A stretch of 64,000 bases of DNA from Todiramphus chloris collaris (GCA_025345505.1 JANVCC010000013.1:1081215-1145214), one strand, 5' to 3'. Shown: positions 14,581-28,718, counted from the stretch's first letter. A program made the numbers and translations. The notes: generated by a model not told the origin, from the letters alone.

Positions 14581-17500
14581 CCTCGTAATTTCTCTCCTTA
14601 ATAACAACACCACGATTCCTTCCTAAATAGAGTTGAATGAAAAATACTGTCTGGACTCTTTGTAGAGATATATGTGCACATTAAGTCTTGTGTTAGTGAA
14701 AATTCTTCTGTGACATACATTCCTTGAAACAATTCTGAAGACAGACCAGGATTTATAGTACAGATTTTTTTTTACCCACAGAATTTTTATTTTCTAAGAA
14801 AATAATTTTATTTTGGTTAAGTAAAAGTCAAATGTGAACAATGGAGGTGACTGGGAGAAAGGTGTGTGCCATTGGGAGCTCAGGGAGGTACATATCAACA
14901 TGGTGTTGAGGAAAAACTCCCTGCCTTCCATCACCACACAAAAAAACATTGAGTTTTTGTCAGATGCTGTTTTCCTATTTGCATTCCACAATAGAGGTTA
15001 CCACTCACAGCCCATAGCCAGTAGTGACCGCTCTAGGAGTCAGCATCTATAAAAGTGGCTATAAGCTGACTGGCTCAAAAGTTTCATCCCATACAATTGT
15101 CTTCCAACTAATATTCATATTAGAGATTTGCTTTGAACCATACTGTGGTCTTGCTTGTTGAACACAGATCCCTCTGCTAACTGTAACCCCTTAAGCAGTT
15201 TCCAGGCCTGTAATTTTAATTTCCTGAGCATGGTTATTGGTGTGGGATCAACCTGGCCACACTGTCAGAGAGTAATGACTGATCCTCCTTGTTTGCACGC
15301 AGAGCATTTTATGCAAATTTATAACCAACAGAGGAAAGTAGGAGCTGCTAGGTTGCAAACAATCTTATCCTAAAAACAATTAAAGACAATTATCCCAAGT
15401 CAATTAAAATAGGTCAAATGAATCATACAAGAGGATGCTTCTACTTCTCTCCATTCAGTAAGCCAAGTGTACATGGCTTAGTTTTGTCAGGTTGGATGAA
15501 CCCTGACCCTGGCAGCCTTGATGAGTTATGTCCATCTTTCCTTATGGGAATGAGTTTTCCAGCAATATTTTTACTCCTGACAAATATCCTAAAATCCTGA
15601 TAAGCAGTTGCTTCTTTCCCATGTGGCAGACTGCCAGACTAGCTCTTGGAAAACTGTATATGCCAACCATTAATGTCAGTAACTAACACAGTAACACATT
15701 ACTGACTGCATATATATTTTTTATCCTCTCCCAGCAGGACCACTTCTTTGCACTTTCATTTAAAGTAAAGAGACATAAGAAGTGAGTCGGAAAGATGGAC
15801 AGGAGCATACAGAAAAAAGGAATGATTGATAGATAGATAATTGATAGATAGATAAGAATCACCGTGCAAGCACTGAACTTCAGCAAGGATGGTACAACTT
15901 CACTGGGATACAGTTTGAGCAACTTACGGGCATTCATGTCAGTGTGCAGCACACAACATCCTGACAGTGACAGCCACCAGGTGTACCTTCCCTCTTTGTC
16001 ATTTTGCAAGAAGACTCATCTCCGCTGATGACCTGGCTCAAGAAGTTGATACATCTTTTATTTTCATTCATTCTCGTGACTCTTATCAAAGATAACTTGT
16101 CAGAGGATCTAATTTTTCTAAGTTTTCTAAATTCAGGCCAAATATTGTTTCCCACTTAACCAATTTCACATGTCAGAGCTGTCAGGAAAGCAAAGTTGCC
16201 AATCTGCAGGGAATGCCATTTAAGAGAAGACTATAAAGGGTTTTGAGTTCAATCAAGCCAAAGTATCATTATTGTTTCCTTGTTTCTTAGAAAAACAGCA
16301 ATTCTGAGAAACTGTGATTTGAAAATCACTGAAAACATGATGTAACCAAAAAGAGAGCTGCTCCCTGGACATATGCATTTTCTAGCACTAGAGACACTGG
16401 GACCACTGGTCTCAGGAGCCTGTCACAGAACCTTTGGGCCCTCTCTTCTTGCTCTACAATAGGCCATAGGATGATCTGACAGCTGGACAGTTTAGACTGT
16501 TCAACAAAGATTAGACAAAATTGTTGCTGAATGACCCTTAACTGTGCTTAAGTAGCAGCATAGTAAGCTGTTGCTAGGGAATTTGTTTTAATGATATAAC
16601 TGTTTTGCCCACAAAAGTGTGAAGCACTTCTGATACAAGGTACAATAGCAGGGTAACTGAAGAAATGAGAAAGAAATAAAAGTGCTTTGTACTTTTGGTC
16701 CAGTTTTCCTCTTTGCAATCAACAGGAGGTTTGTCATGACTTCAAAGGGGGCAGAAAGAGACCCTTTATTTGAAGTTTAGTTTACAAGCTTCTGAAGCAT
16801 GCTACAATGGCTCAAATGTAAGATGAAAATTGAAGGGTTGAAACCTTTAATTAAAAAAAAAATCAACAATGAAAAAAGCCCAACTTTAAAGACATAAAGA
16901 AAAGCTTCAGATCTAAAGAATATGATCTGAAAACCCTTCAGGGATAAATTATTGTAATTGTTAGCCTTGCACCAACAAGCCATAGCTTCCACTAGAGAGA
17001 AAAATAGAAAGGAAAACGAAGGAATTTTCAGCTTGATTATGTTGATTCATCATCACCTAACAATGCAAATAGAAAGAAAGGAAAGGCAAAAAAGAAAATT
17101 CCTAGCTGCTATAACACAGATCTACTGCTGACTTCATCTTCTTGAGATCAGTGCAAAGACAGAAGACGCTTGTTTGAAGTGCCCTGGTGAGGGTTCCTCT
17201 GAAATAAGCAAGTGTTCCTGCAGGGAGAGAGAGTGAGATTTTTTTCTTGGTTTTTTTTTTTTTTTTGTTATCACAATTCTCTCAAAGAGGAAAAGAGGAC
17301 ACATACTCCTGTAGCCCTCAGAAGCAGTGTTTCATGCTGGATTGCCCTGGTGGTATGGGTTCTCCTGCTCTCTGATTGGGTTGGGCTTATGGCTAAGGGA
17401 GCACTGACTGGCTCCTTCACTATTTTCCTTCTCAGCTGTATCCAGTGGGAAAGGGATTCAGCAGAAAAGTGTGGCCTGAGTAAGGGATCTGTCAAATGAC

Positions 17501-18252
17501 AAGTTTTGGAAAGATTTTAATGCATTTGCACTGTGGTTGTCTTCTTAGATGTTACTGTATGAATTTTACATAGGGAAAGACAGAAAAATTTGACAAGGAT
17601 AAATGGCTGATTTCAGCGAAGTCCTTGCAGGCATTGACTTTGACATCTCACAGAAGGTGTCTCATCTGAAGGGTAAATCTGTTCATAATAACTACAAGAG
17701 AGTTGATAAATAGCAACCAAGATGATAAAACAATTATTATAATAATATCCATAACCTTTGTGTTTATTTTAAGGCACATTTAATAATTTTGTAAATTATT
17801 GGTGTGTCTGAGATAATAAATACTATATGAAGACAGATAAAGGGACAATGATGATACATGTGTTAGCCTACAAAATATATAGTAGTCAGCATATTTGTTA
17901 ATCAGTGAAAACACTGCTATGACAAATCTGAAAATACACTCTTTCAAATAATTTTTCACGGTTCTTGTGAAATGTGTCACAGCTTCCAACATTCCAACTT
18001 GTTAAGACATGACAGATGAAGTGTCACTCCATGATTAGTAATAGGGAATGGCGATGTTTAAGTTAAATAAAGTCTGAACCACGGTTCCTGACCTAAGTCC
18101 AATTAAGGAGTGTCTGAGAAAGACCAAGGATGTAAAAGACACCACCCATCTCCTGTCATCCCCTGTCACATCATCCTTCAGTGAACCAATCTCCACCAAT
18201 CTCTGTCCACACTTTTATCATCTGCTTTCAGGTCTGATTCCCCTGCACTTAC
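14581..18252. other. non-coding stretch
   Basis: No gene is seen. It contains a short GATA microsatellite at 15,824-15,855 and a T-rich run near 17,250. A 95-codon plus-strand open frame at 17,212-17,499 overlaps a minus-strand frame of similar length and has no recognised motif. Confidence 0.55.
15824..15855. repeat. GATA tetranucleotide microsatellite
   Basis: Imperfect tandem GATA units interrupted once by 'aattgatag'. Such tracts are often length-variable. Confidence 0.85.
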
Positions 18253-18455
18253 CTTTCTTTTTGGTGGTGAGCATGATGACCCTCGGGGAAAACCTCTGCT
18301 GGGTTCTGACGCCCACGAGTTTGGAGTACGTGTCCTGCAGGAGGCTGAAACCATATTGTCCTAAAACTGCAGGACCCAGCTGCACTGGGAATGTGCTTGT
18401 GTTGGCAGAAGAGGCAGAGCGGCTGTGCCCGTGTGCCCTGGAGTGCACATACTGT
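18253..18455 (-). CDS. candidate internal coding exon, product unidentified
   Basis: On the minus strand a 67-codon open stretch ends exactly at a strong splice donor (AAAG|GTAAGTG, intron starting at 18,252). A usable acceptor (CTGTGTTTGCAG) ends at 18,456, just after an in-frame TAA further upstream, so the exon would be 203 nt with an intron phase of 2 before it and 1 after. Third codon positions are strongly G/C rich while the surroundings are AT rich, which is the main reason for the call. The translation includes LGQYGFSLLQDTYSKLVGVR followed by a basic end (TTKKK). I do not recognise the protein and found no matching neighbour exons with confidence. Alternatives are a pseudogene exon or a chance open frame. 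Confidence 0.4.
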
Positions 18456-21400
18456 CTGCAAACACAGCTTTCTTAGCCTGTAAAACTGTGTTTGCCCCCA
18501 GGAAAAGCTAAACAGACTAGTATGCAGGTTTTCAGAGGTATTTGCTGAGAAGCCGTGGAGAAGCAAAAGGGAGCCACATAAAGAAATTGCGGTAGAAGAT
18601 CAACAAGCACACCTGCTGAATGACTACCTTACCAGCAAACAGATACACTGAACAAATGTGAGGCAAGGGAATACTTGAGATTAACCTCTAATGACAGGAA
18701 AGTAAGGCTAGGGAATTATCTGCTTGCATTCATTTTCCCCTGATGCAGTATATAGCATGGTCAAGAAAACAGTTCAACCAGTGCTGCCATCCTTATTACT
18801 ATTATTTTAAGTTAATAAAATATTAACATTTATGTCCTTTTTGCTACCTTTCTTCTCAAAAGATCTTTCTCTTCCTTTCACGTCATTAAGAAAAAGTTTC
18901 CAGCTCTTAAAGAATGCATTACCAGACTAATTTTTAATGAATTATTTCTATTTCTTATTCACTACCATCTTGTGGATTATGCCTGGTATTTTACCAGCCT
19001 CTCTTCAGAAATTAGTTCAGGTCCCTTAAGGCACCTTTGAGAATATCAGAGTAGAAGCAGAAAGTAAGATTATTTTATAAAGAGGGGACAGTTGAAAAAG
19101 GAATATTTTAATAGGGAATAGCAGTGTTATGCTATAAAGAAAAGAGAAATATGAGATTCAGGGGCAGGGGGGAAGGAAATTCTAGGAAAAACTTGTGAAA
19201 TTGTACATGCTTCTCTTCCCTCTAAATTTCATGGGCATTTTCAAATGCTGTGGAGGTACATCCAGTTCTGGAAGTAGCTCCCAGCACTCAAACACATTTT
19301 AAATGTTATAACTGGGAAATAGAGATCATAACCCATATAATTAAGGGCATCTGCATCTGGTCCTAAGGATTTACAGTAATGAAAGTGAATTTATAGTGTC
19401 TTGTCTCATCTATGACAATATTTGAAGCTATGTAAATAAGCAAACCTCAGTGTTTCAGGTGCAGGACAAACATTTGAATTGTTGGGAATAAAACAGCATT
19501 GACTTAACTGGTTTATTTGAACCCAATCTTCTTTATTTTTGATCAATAAATCCAATCCCATCTTTTTCTAGAGCACTTTCTCTCTCTCTGGGTCAGACTA
19601 ATAAATTTATAACTGCTTCTACCCTGTAGTCTGGTACATTTATAATTGCTTTTATGGTGCTGCACTACAGCCGTCTCCTGAGAGCATCCTAGTTTCTGTT
19701 GGTCTCATGATCAATTTGACATAGTCTCATAAAACCTACAGCTCTTCTGGCAATCAATACATAGGTTACTCTTTTCAGAATGATGTAACCACAGAATTAA
19801 AGTTTTTGTCACAGTATAATTAGTGTAATGTCACTTTTTTTTTGTGAAAGGGATAAACAGTTATTGGCAGAAATATCAAATATTTCAGGTATCTGGATGT
19901 CTATCTGTCAAAATAAATATTAAGCACCTTTTGATGCATCAAAATTATATTAATAATGACTGTCACAAATGGTGACATGAGTAGAGCAATGTCACGACAT
20001 AATTTATCCCAAATTAAACCCACATTTTGTTAATCATTGGTATTAGAGTGGTCTTTTATATAGCTGAATTCCTATCCCAGTAGGATTACAACAAATTACA
20101 TTTTTTCCTATGGAATATAAATAATATCCTTTTTTTTTGTCTGCCAGGGCTGAAGCCTTTCTACACTCCTCTAATCTTAAGAGTTTTCTTCTGACTATAC
20201 AATGTCTGGTATTGATGTCAACCTATCTTTTATCCATTTCCATAAACATTCAAATTACTGTCTCCAAACACTACTGTCCTCCACCCGAGCTTGCAAAAGA
20301 CCGTAGGACCTGATATGCCTGGTCAGAAATAGCTCATATGAAGTGATTGTGCCTTCATACCCTACACAGTAACGCCAAAGTCAGACTGCTTGGGTTTTAT
20401 TGAGTTTATTCTCATTCATCCCTTTCAGACTTTTGTTTCTCAAGTGCTTCTTCCATTCCTTCACAGTCTTTACTCTTTCTACCCTGAATAGGCCATCAGC
20501 TAATTTCATCTTTCCTAGATTGAAGATAACTTCTAGATTATATTATACCTCTCTTAATTTATTACGTCAAGCAGATTATATACAACATCATGTCCAAGAA
20601 TCCTTTCTGTTGTTTCGGACTTGTAGGGAGTTCATTTCTACTCAATTTTATTTTTGTTCTACCTTTCTGTCAGTTAAAATCAATGAAGTAAACAGTCCTT
20701 TCTGGCCGACCTTAAAGCATTTCAATTTATTTCTTTTCTTCTTGTTTCAACATAATAGGTTTCAAGTCTTGTCCTTCAAGACAACAGACCTCACAATATC
20801 TGGAGTCTCTTTTGAAAACAAAATGCTATTCAGAATCTCATCTGGAACAGCAGTCCAACAGGAACAAAGATATTCAGCTTTTGTTTCTTACAATCCTTTC
20901 AAATGAATAATTTCATGCAATGGCAGCAACCTTACTGCAAACCAAAGTCAGGACAGACCAGCATCCTGTTTTTACTAGCTAGCTCTTTATTCTTTCTGAG
21001 GGTGGTTGAACTTCTTCCAATAACCATTAACTTAAGAGTGGTTTATATTAAAATAAAACTCTTTTTTTTTTTTTTAATGTAACATTTTTCCAAGAAAAAG
21101 AAAAAAAGAAACTGGAATTTTTCTTCTCACTCTCTTGCTTCATATTTTTTCCATGAAGTACTAGAGAAAAAAGCAAACAAGGAGGAGGGCAGAAATCAGC
21201 ATGGAAAACAAAACAGCTTCTGTAAAATCACAGCTGAAAACTTGACTGTATAAGCAACTATTTTCCAGACGTGTGGAATAAAAGAGCTGAATATTCACAA
21301 CCATTTTCCTTTTTCTTTTTTTTTAAAGTAGATCTGAGAGGTTTCTCTGGACCTTAGGCAATAGAGAGGTATGCTTTGTAATCCACTACATTAGTTAATT

Positions 21401-23217
21401 CTTGTTCGCATATAAACACTTTCATTTATAAGGAGCATCCCTGAGTCTTTCTAAATGTAAATTGTATTTGTTATATAAGAAAAACTCATGCTGCAGTCAG
21501 AATGGTCTGAAATACAGTCCCAGTATTATGATAAATTTACTTCATTTTCACTGGAAAGAATTATGTCTGGAAAGTCAAGAATAGATTTTGTCAAGAAAAT
21601 CGGGTATTTCCTATGCCTGTGACAAAGATATCCATTTCCCTTTTTAAAAAACTTTTTTTGACTAAATGGCATGTGATGTTGGTAAAAGATTTAGGAGAAA
21701 AACACAGTAAAGTCAAACCAAACGTGGCGATTGCAGAGCACTCATGTGCCCTGAAAAGTGGAGAAGGGTGCTGAGTTCCCCAAGTCAGCTGCTGGATGGG
21801 AAGGAGGATAATGCTGTCAGTGATATGCACTGCCTAAAACAATAAGCTGTCCTGAGAAACAGGGCAAATTAGGCCATGGTCAGCACTGTAATAACTCCTC
21901 TACCCTTGGGACTGGTGCTGGCACCAGCAGAGCAGTGTCCTGCAGAGTGTAGATGCACTATTTACCTTGCAGCTGGCTTGGAAATGCTAACACAATGTTT
22001 TTCTGGATGCAATCTACCTCTAGAGCTGCCCTCTGAAATACATATATTCAGCCATGTCATTTGTGTCCCAGAATCTTGATGTGATACCACAATTCTAGTA
22101 AGTCACAGTTCACTTGAAATTATAGGTACGTTCCTGATTTTTAACATACCTTTCAGCAAATGTATCACTTGAAAAAAAAAGTGGATCTTAATTCAGAAAG
22201 GCACAGGCCAGATTTTATAGCTCAGTGGAAATATATCAATCAACTAGGTGTTTCTCCTGACAAAAATGCACATCCTAGCAATATTCATACCTTTTCTTAA
22301 ATTTCAGGTTTTGGCATGGAAGGGGAACGTGATAGGATTTGTGTTTGGAAATCTGAAAATATATCTGACACAGGGGGTAGCAGCTTCAGCCCAACCAAGT
22401 GCTCCTAATGCTTCTTGAGGATCCATCTCCATTAACACAACCATGACAGGATCAAACAAGCAAAATAAATATATAAAGACATATTAACGGTGCTAACAAC
22501 TACTGCATCTGCAGCTTCCAGAGTTTTAATAAGGTTCTGCAGTTTCAATAAGCAGTGTGAAACTCTGCAACTACAAAAATGTGAATGCAGTTGTAATATG
22601 TGGAAATAGAGGTACTCTATCAGGTTCCTTGCAAGGTTTCACATTGGCCAAGCTGTTCTGAAGCTGTCCTTGGCCAGAAGGACATTGTCCAGTGTTGCAC
22701 ATAGTCTGTCAATAGGTTTCAAGTTTGTGATCTCCCCCTTGACATATTTACAGAATGTTATAGTGAGGGACTGAGGATGCACGAGCAATTTCTCTTTTGC
22801 AGACAGTCTCCTTAACAACCCAGATAGACTGTAAGGAGTTCCTGGGGTAATTATTGAGTGCCTCTGTAGTTACCTTTTATTTTTCTTTCTGTGAATCTCT
22901 ATGCTCACATTTACACGATAATTCAGTTTTCTGTGCTCTGTATAAAATCTCTTACGAAGAAGAAATGAGTCTAGGGTATTTTTCCCACATACTTTTTCTA
23001 CTTGCTACATTGTAGCAGCTCCTCATCCTGCAGGTTGACAGAATTGTTCGCAATCCATTGACACTTACAAAGCCAGCTTTCACTTTTGTTCTGTTGTTTT
23101 CCTCAAGGCACAGAGACTCTTAGTCAGTGACTTTATTCTGAATTGGTTCTACCTCCCAAAGGAAAAAAGTCTGTAAATCAAAAAAGTGTTTTTTGAGAAG
23201 AGGATTGGACAAGAGAG
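18456..23217. other. non-coding stretch
   Basis: No gene or young repeat recognised. The longest open frame (168 codons, plus strand, 20,400-20,906) is pyrimidine-rich, low in complexity and has no family motif, so it is not called. Confidence 0.55.
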
Positions 23218-23569
23218 TGATAGCTGTCTACTGTTCACTGTTTATACTGGGAGTGGAGAGGTGCAGCAAGAGCAGGCAAAAGAAGTCACTTTATTAATTT
23301 ATAATGCCATTTTATATACCCTAGCCCCATAGGGCGACTGGTCAGTGATCACCCATCTCCTAGGGTGACTGGCTAAAGTCCTACAACACCTATTTCAAAA
23401 TATTTTTCCAATGTACCATAAACAGAACTTAGCAAAACACCAGGTGTTGGTCTAGCTTACAAAAAACATCCCACTGTTTTTCATAACTTGCATGAGAAAG
23501 GCAGGATTCTCACCGAATATTGTGAGAACCTGAGAAAATCCCTCTGATAGAAGCTTTTCAGCATCCACA
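23218..23569 (-). mobile_element. solo LTR, class II endogenous retrovirus type
   Basis: Read on the minus strand this has the layout of a retroviral LTR: a TG start near 23,569 (TGTGGATGC), a TATA box (GGGTATATAAAATGG, 23,309-23,319 on the plus axis), an AATAAAG polyadenylation signal at about 23,290-23,295, and an end in CTATCA at 23,218. The length of about 350 bp fits avian class II LTRs. No internal retroviral sequence adjoins it, so it is called solo. A clear target-site duplication was not found, so the ends may be off by several bases. Confidence 0.55.
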
Positions 23570-25617
23570 GTCTACAATAATACATTCAAAAAGGTCTGAT
23601 GTAATAGCACGAAGCAAAAAAACTCCATGCTTTTTCTTTTCTCCCTAGTTGACTGCACATTTTCCATGGCATAAAACAGAGTACAGGTCTGAAAGATGGA
23701 GTTATTTATAACCTTTGAGCCTGAAACTTCAGTTTGTTCTCATCTGTTTTGAAAACCATATTTTTCAGTGAAGTCAGAGAAGATTCCATTGTTATAATAA
23801 AGACAGGAGTTAAGAGGAGTACCTACTCCCCTCCTCTGAGCTTTTCTTGTCTAATGAATAAGCGTGAGCCACAGAGTGTAGGAACAAATTCAAGAAGATA
23901 TAAACTATTCTTTACTCTTTTATAATAGACTGTCCTCTGGCTTTAGCATATGGCCAGGATACCACACAGAACAACAGTTTCTTATTATAGATTAGGAACA
24001 GCACTGAGCCAACTGCAGTTTCAAATCCATCTGCCCGTACAAAAATAGTTTCTCACTGGGATCTTCCTTCTAATGCTGAATTATTTCTGGCCACAAACCT
24101 CTTCTTACCAAATGACTTGGGAAACAATGCACTTTTTTAAAAACAAAATTGAAAGGGACAGAGAGCTCCCCCTACCCAGTGTCACTACAGTGGCCTAGCA
24201 TTAAGCACAAGGCCCACAGTCCTCCCAGATCCTCTTGGGATAACTTTATAATGCTTATCTCCATTGTGTTGACTCAGTATTCTATGAATATCCATATGCT
24301 GTCTGTCTCCTGAAATCAGATTGGTCAGACAAGACTGTAGTATCTTTGCAGAGTCGCTCTGTTGTCCATGCGTTCAGCATCATTGCAAAGATTTGTGGTC
24401 TTCCCTGGATCTGCATCCACTGGACCTTGTCTTAGTTGTACATTCTTCCCCATCCAAACCTTCTGTTTTTAAGGGAAAAAAGCAACTTTGTGCTAGTTTG
24501 GTTTAAGTTTAATGCTGTTATTTTCCCCCAACCTGACTGCTTTATGCTCCTGCGTATTTTACTTTTTTTCCTGTTTCTCAGCCAGATGATTTTCCTACTC
24601 TTTTTTTTTTTTAATACATAATAAAAATATAAATCCACCATCTTTTCAATCTTTTTTAATCCTTATCAGCTAACTACATTTGCTTCTAACAGAAACAGGA
24701 CTTCTTCTATAATCTGTCCTCCATTGAAATGTTCCTTCCCAAAATTACCTGGTGAAAATATTACCCTTAGCTGAAAAAAGGGGAAGAGGATGTGGGATTA
24801 AGCAGTTTAACATAAGTGTTTATTCTGTTTCATTTTGAGTTCAACACTGCAGATCAGGCACTGCACTGCAGCATGCTTCCCAAAACTCACAGGAGCACAG
24901 CTCTCATCTCCCTTGTCTTAGCTGTGTATTGGTTTAACTCCATGAAAGTCTATAAGGTTACACTGATATAAAATTTGGATGACAGATTGACAGTTGGGGC
25001 TATTATAATTTTATTTTTGTGGACACAAATCTTGTTCTAAGTCAGTTCAAAGCATTCAGAATTGTTTCTACCTATTCACTTCAATTTAGAGCCTGCTACT
25101 GAAGTACCAGAAGCAGGAAACCTTGTATACAGCTCAGTCGCTTCTGTGCTCCTGCAGCATTTTAGTGAACTGTCTATGGTACATCACTCTCATAATAGAG
25201 AAAAGCCCTTTGGACAGACACAAATGAATCTGCATAAGCTGAAATTGCTGTATGAAGTTTCTTACTCATGGGTAAGGAACTAGTAGAAAATTGAGATGGA
25301 AATCAAATACTACATTAACAGGTTAATAGCCTATGTAAATCACAGCTGATCATCACCCATTTACTCAAAAGTATCTATTTCAAAATCCTAAGACTTTCAA
25401 AAACAAGTTAGAGATGAATCAGAAGCTCAGAGTGCTTCCTGGTAATTAAATCTTTGTCTAGATATGCATTACAGATACATCAAAAAAGGATGTGATTTAT
25501 GTTTTCCATTAGATGTTGAAATGGTTCTTGGTCACTGACAGGAAAATTTGTAAGTAAATAAATGTAAGTTGCTGCAGCCTGTATCTCATTTTAGTCTTTG
25601 CTGGGGAAAAAAAATTG
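23570..25617. other. non-coding stretch
   Basis: No gene or recognisable repeat other than short homopolymer runs (T run near 24,600). Confidence 0.55.
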
Positions 25618-26647
25618 TCTGAAGAGGCCCAAAAGGTAGTGGTGAATGGAGTTAAATTCAGTTGGTGGCCAGTCATGAGTGGTGTCCCTCAGAGCTCAGT
25701 ACTGGGGCCAGTTTTGTTTAATACCTTTATCAATGACCTGAATGAGGGGATCAAGGGCACTCTCAGCAAATTTGCAGACAATACCAAGTTGGGCAGGAGC
25801 GTTGATCTGATTGAGGGTAGGTAGGCTCTTCAGAGGGATCTGGACAAATTGGATCAATGGGCTGAGGCCAATGGGATAAGGTTCAACAAGGCCAAGTGCT
25901 GAGTCCTACACTTGGGCCACAACAACCCCAGATAGTGCTACAGGCTTGGGAAAGAGTGGCTGGAAAGCTGCCTGGCAGAAAAGGACCTGGAGGTGTTGGT
26001 CCACAGCCAGCTGAATATAAGTCATCAGTGTGCCCAGGTGGCCAAGAAGGCCAATAGCCATCTGGCTGGTATCAGAAATAGTGTGGGCAGCAGGACTAGG
26101 AAAATGATCATCCCCCTGTACTCAGCACTGGTGAGGCTGCACTTTGAATATCATACTCAGCTTTGGCCTATCACTTCAAGGATATTGAGGTGCTGGAGCA
26201 TATCCACAGAAGGGCAATGAAGCTGGTGAGGGATCTAGAAAACAAGTCTTATGAGGAGCAGATAAGAGAATTTGAGTTGTTTAATCTGGAGAAAGGGAGA
26301 CTGAGGGGAGACCTCATTGCTCTCTACAAATACCTGAAAGGAGGTTGTAGCCAGGTGGGGCTTGGTCAGTTCTCTGAAGTAACAAGCGATAGGACGAAAA
26401 GAAATGGACTCAAGTTGCATCAGGGGAGGATTAAGATTGTACATTAGGAAAAAGTTCTTCACTAAAGGATTGTAAAGCACTGGACCAGGATGCTCAGGGA
26501 AGTGGTGAGTCATCATCCTTAGAGGTATTTCAAAGACTGGCAGATGTGGTGATTAGGGGCATGGTTTAGTGGTCGATTTGTCTGTGCTGGGTTAACAGTT
26601 GGACTTGATCTTAAAGGTCTTTTCCAACCTAAAGTATTCTATGATTC
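25618..26647 (+). mobile_element. CR1 LINE, 5'-truncated, reverse transcriptase 3' half
   Basis: This is the last kilobase of a CR1 non-LTR retrotransposon in sense orientation. Several frames together encode the end of the ORF2 reverse transcriptase: a palm region ([20 protein letters not shown]), the active-site block, where the usual two aspartates read as FADNTKLG with the second replaced by Asn, and the C-terminal region with the [20 protein letters not shown] motif. The 3' end carries the family tail (ttttccaacct...attctatgattc) at 26,620-26,647. Multiple stops and frameshifts make it inactive. The 5' end at about 25,618 is a typical truncation; no target duplication is expected for CR1. 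Confidence 0.93.
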
Positions 26648-27008
26648 ACTGTAGTAGTGATTTACTAAAGGTTAAATTCTGCTTCTGTGCCAGGAGTGCT
26701 AAGAAAGCCTCAAAGGTGATCATGCTGACATTCCTTCAGGTAGAACATAGCTTCTGGGCACCAAAGTGTAGTGCATGTGCCTTATCTTATTCCTCTCAAG
26801 AAAGATGCAAGCAATGCATAACTTCAGGAAGAAACTTATAAGATGTACAATTTGATCTATGTTCCTTCCTGCTGAATATACACGGGCCTTTCTGACTGCA
26901 GACACATTGAGCAAGGTCTACTGTCCTTTCCACATGTGGGACATTACTCCAAAGATAACTTTAGTACAGCCAGTATAACTCCATTAGAACCTTCTGCCTT
27001 TTCTTTTT
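26648..27008. other. non-coding stretch between CR1 and microsatellite
   Basis: No feature recognised. Confidence 0.6.
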
Positions 27009-27009
27009 A

Positions 27010-27146
27010 GTCCTTCCTTCCTTCCTTCCTTCCTTCCTTCCTTCCTTCCTTCCTTCCTTCCTTCCTTCCTTCCTTCCTTCCTTCCTTCCTTCCTTCCTTC
27101 CTTCCTTCCTTCCTTCCTTCCTTCCTTCCTTCCTTCCTTCCTTCCT
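27010..27146. repeat. (TTCC)n microsatellite abutting assembly gap
   Basis: About 34 near-perfect TTCC units on the plus strand (GGAA on the other), running into the run of Ns. All-pyrimidine on one strand. Confidence 0.97.
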
Positions 27147-27246
27147 NNNNNNNNNNNNNNNNNNNNNNNNNNNNNNNNNNNNNNNNNNNNNNNNNNNNNN
27201 NNNNNNNNNNNNNNNNNNNNNNNNNNNNNNNNNNNNNNNNNNNNNN
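27147..27246. other. assembly gap, 100 Ns
   Basis: Exactly 100 Ns between two different pyrimidine microsatellites. A round 100 is commonly used for a gap of unknown size, so the true length is uncertain. Confidence 0.98.
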
Positions 27247-27475
27247 CTTTTCTTTTCTTTTCTTTTCTTTTCTTTTCTTTTCTTTTCTTTTCTTTTCTTT
27301 TCTTTTCTTTTCTTTTCTTTTCTTTTCTTTTCTTTTCTTTTCTTTTCTTTTCTTTTCTTTTCTTTTCTTTTCTTTTCTTTTCTTTTCTTTTCTTTTCTTT
27401 TCTTTTCTTTTCTTTTCCTTTCTTTTCTTTCCTTTTCTTTTCTTTCCTTTTCCTTTTCCTTTCCTTCCTTCTTTT
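27247..27475. repeat. (CTTTT)n microsatellite
   Basis: Long pentanucleotide CTTTT array, becoming irregular after about 27,415 (ccttt variants). Reading through it gives artificial Lys/Glu/Arg repeat open frames on the minus strand, which are not genes. Confidence 0.97.
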
Positions 27476-27504
27476 TTATTCTTCTCTCTTTCACTCTCTC
27501 CCCT

Positions 27505-27518
27505 CCCCCCCCCCCCCC
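27505..27518. repeat. poly-C run
   Basis: Fourteen consecutive C residues at the edge of the pyrimidine microsatellite block. Confidence 0.9.
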
Positions 27519-28541
27519 AAACAAAGAGCTTTGAAAAATACAATTTTGCTGAAAAATAGTAACTGAAATAATTTTTTGTTTCCCACATTGGGAACATATC
27601 ATGAAATATTTGACAGGGAATCATGCAAGGCTGAAGACAATGAATGTTGCAGGGGAGATTCCATCTTCTCTTCTCCATTCAGAAGTAATATATTGGTCTC
27701 AGCCTTTGTTGCATAGGCCTAAGTAGTTGCCAGGCATTTTATAAAGAAATATCTCCTTTAAGAGTGGAGGACCTATTCCTCTGGATCCTACTCCTCTCCA
27801 TAAGAACTGAAATGTAGGGTGTTCAAGGTGATTACCCTGATCTAAATTACACTCAGAAAAAGAGGTAACAAATAAAAATGTCCCAGTCTTCCCAATTTCC
27901 CATCAAAACAGATGAAATTTTAGCCTTTCTTCCCAAAGAAATGAGGATAAACAACTGTGTGGCTTGTGTGCAGCATGTCAGACCATCCTTTTCCCCTAGA
28001 AACTGCTTATTGCAGTTACATAGGTTAAAGAAAACTGATTTAGGGGAAAAGTCCACAGAAATAAAATTTTCCAACATATGTGTGAAAATAGGCAGTCGTT
28101 AGATTGGTGGGTGATGTTCAATGAGTCAATATTTTACTTAATTTATTTACTGTGAGTTTTTATATAACATAAAGAGTGGATTGGAGAAATTTGCCATTGA
28201 GAACCTTAAGACAGTAAAACCAGTTGAGAAATGTATTTATATATACATACATGGCAAATACCAGGTTTAATTCAACAAAAAAATGTAGGTTCTGAGTTTG
28301 ATGGACAGAGCAAGAGAGACATCTGGATCCCCAGCATGCAGGTGGTTAGCTGTACTGTCACTGGAATCAACTGGGAGAAGCTTTCAGGAGGATTCAGTCT
28401 CATGGCTATAATCTGTGTCTGAGTGCTGTAGTCTCCTGGGCTGCACTTAGTGAGTTTTAGAAAAGAGGGCAGGGTAAAACAAAGAAACTATAGGTAAATG
28501 TTCTCACCTCAAAACTTGTTGATATGGACCCTCCTGTATTT
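27519..28541. other. non-coding stretch
   Basis: No gene or repeat recognised. Confidence 0.55.
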
Positions 28542-28718
28542 CACAGAATCACAGAACAGTTGAGGTAGGAGGGTACCCCTGGAGTGCATGTGGTCCAATC
28601 CCCCTACTCAAGCAGAGTCTCTTATAGCAGGCTGCCCAGGACCATATTCAGGCAGATTTTGAATATCTGCAAGGATGAAGACTCCACAATCTCCCTGGAG
28701 AGCCTGTTCCAGTGTGTA
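28542..28718 (-). mobile_element. CR1 LINE 3' fragment
   Basis: Reverse complement of a CR1 3' untranslated end: starts with the tail (cacagaatcacagaacagttg), then the 'gtccaatccccctactcaa' and 'gcctgttccagtgtgt' blocks in family order. About 180 bp only, non-coding. Confidence 0.9.
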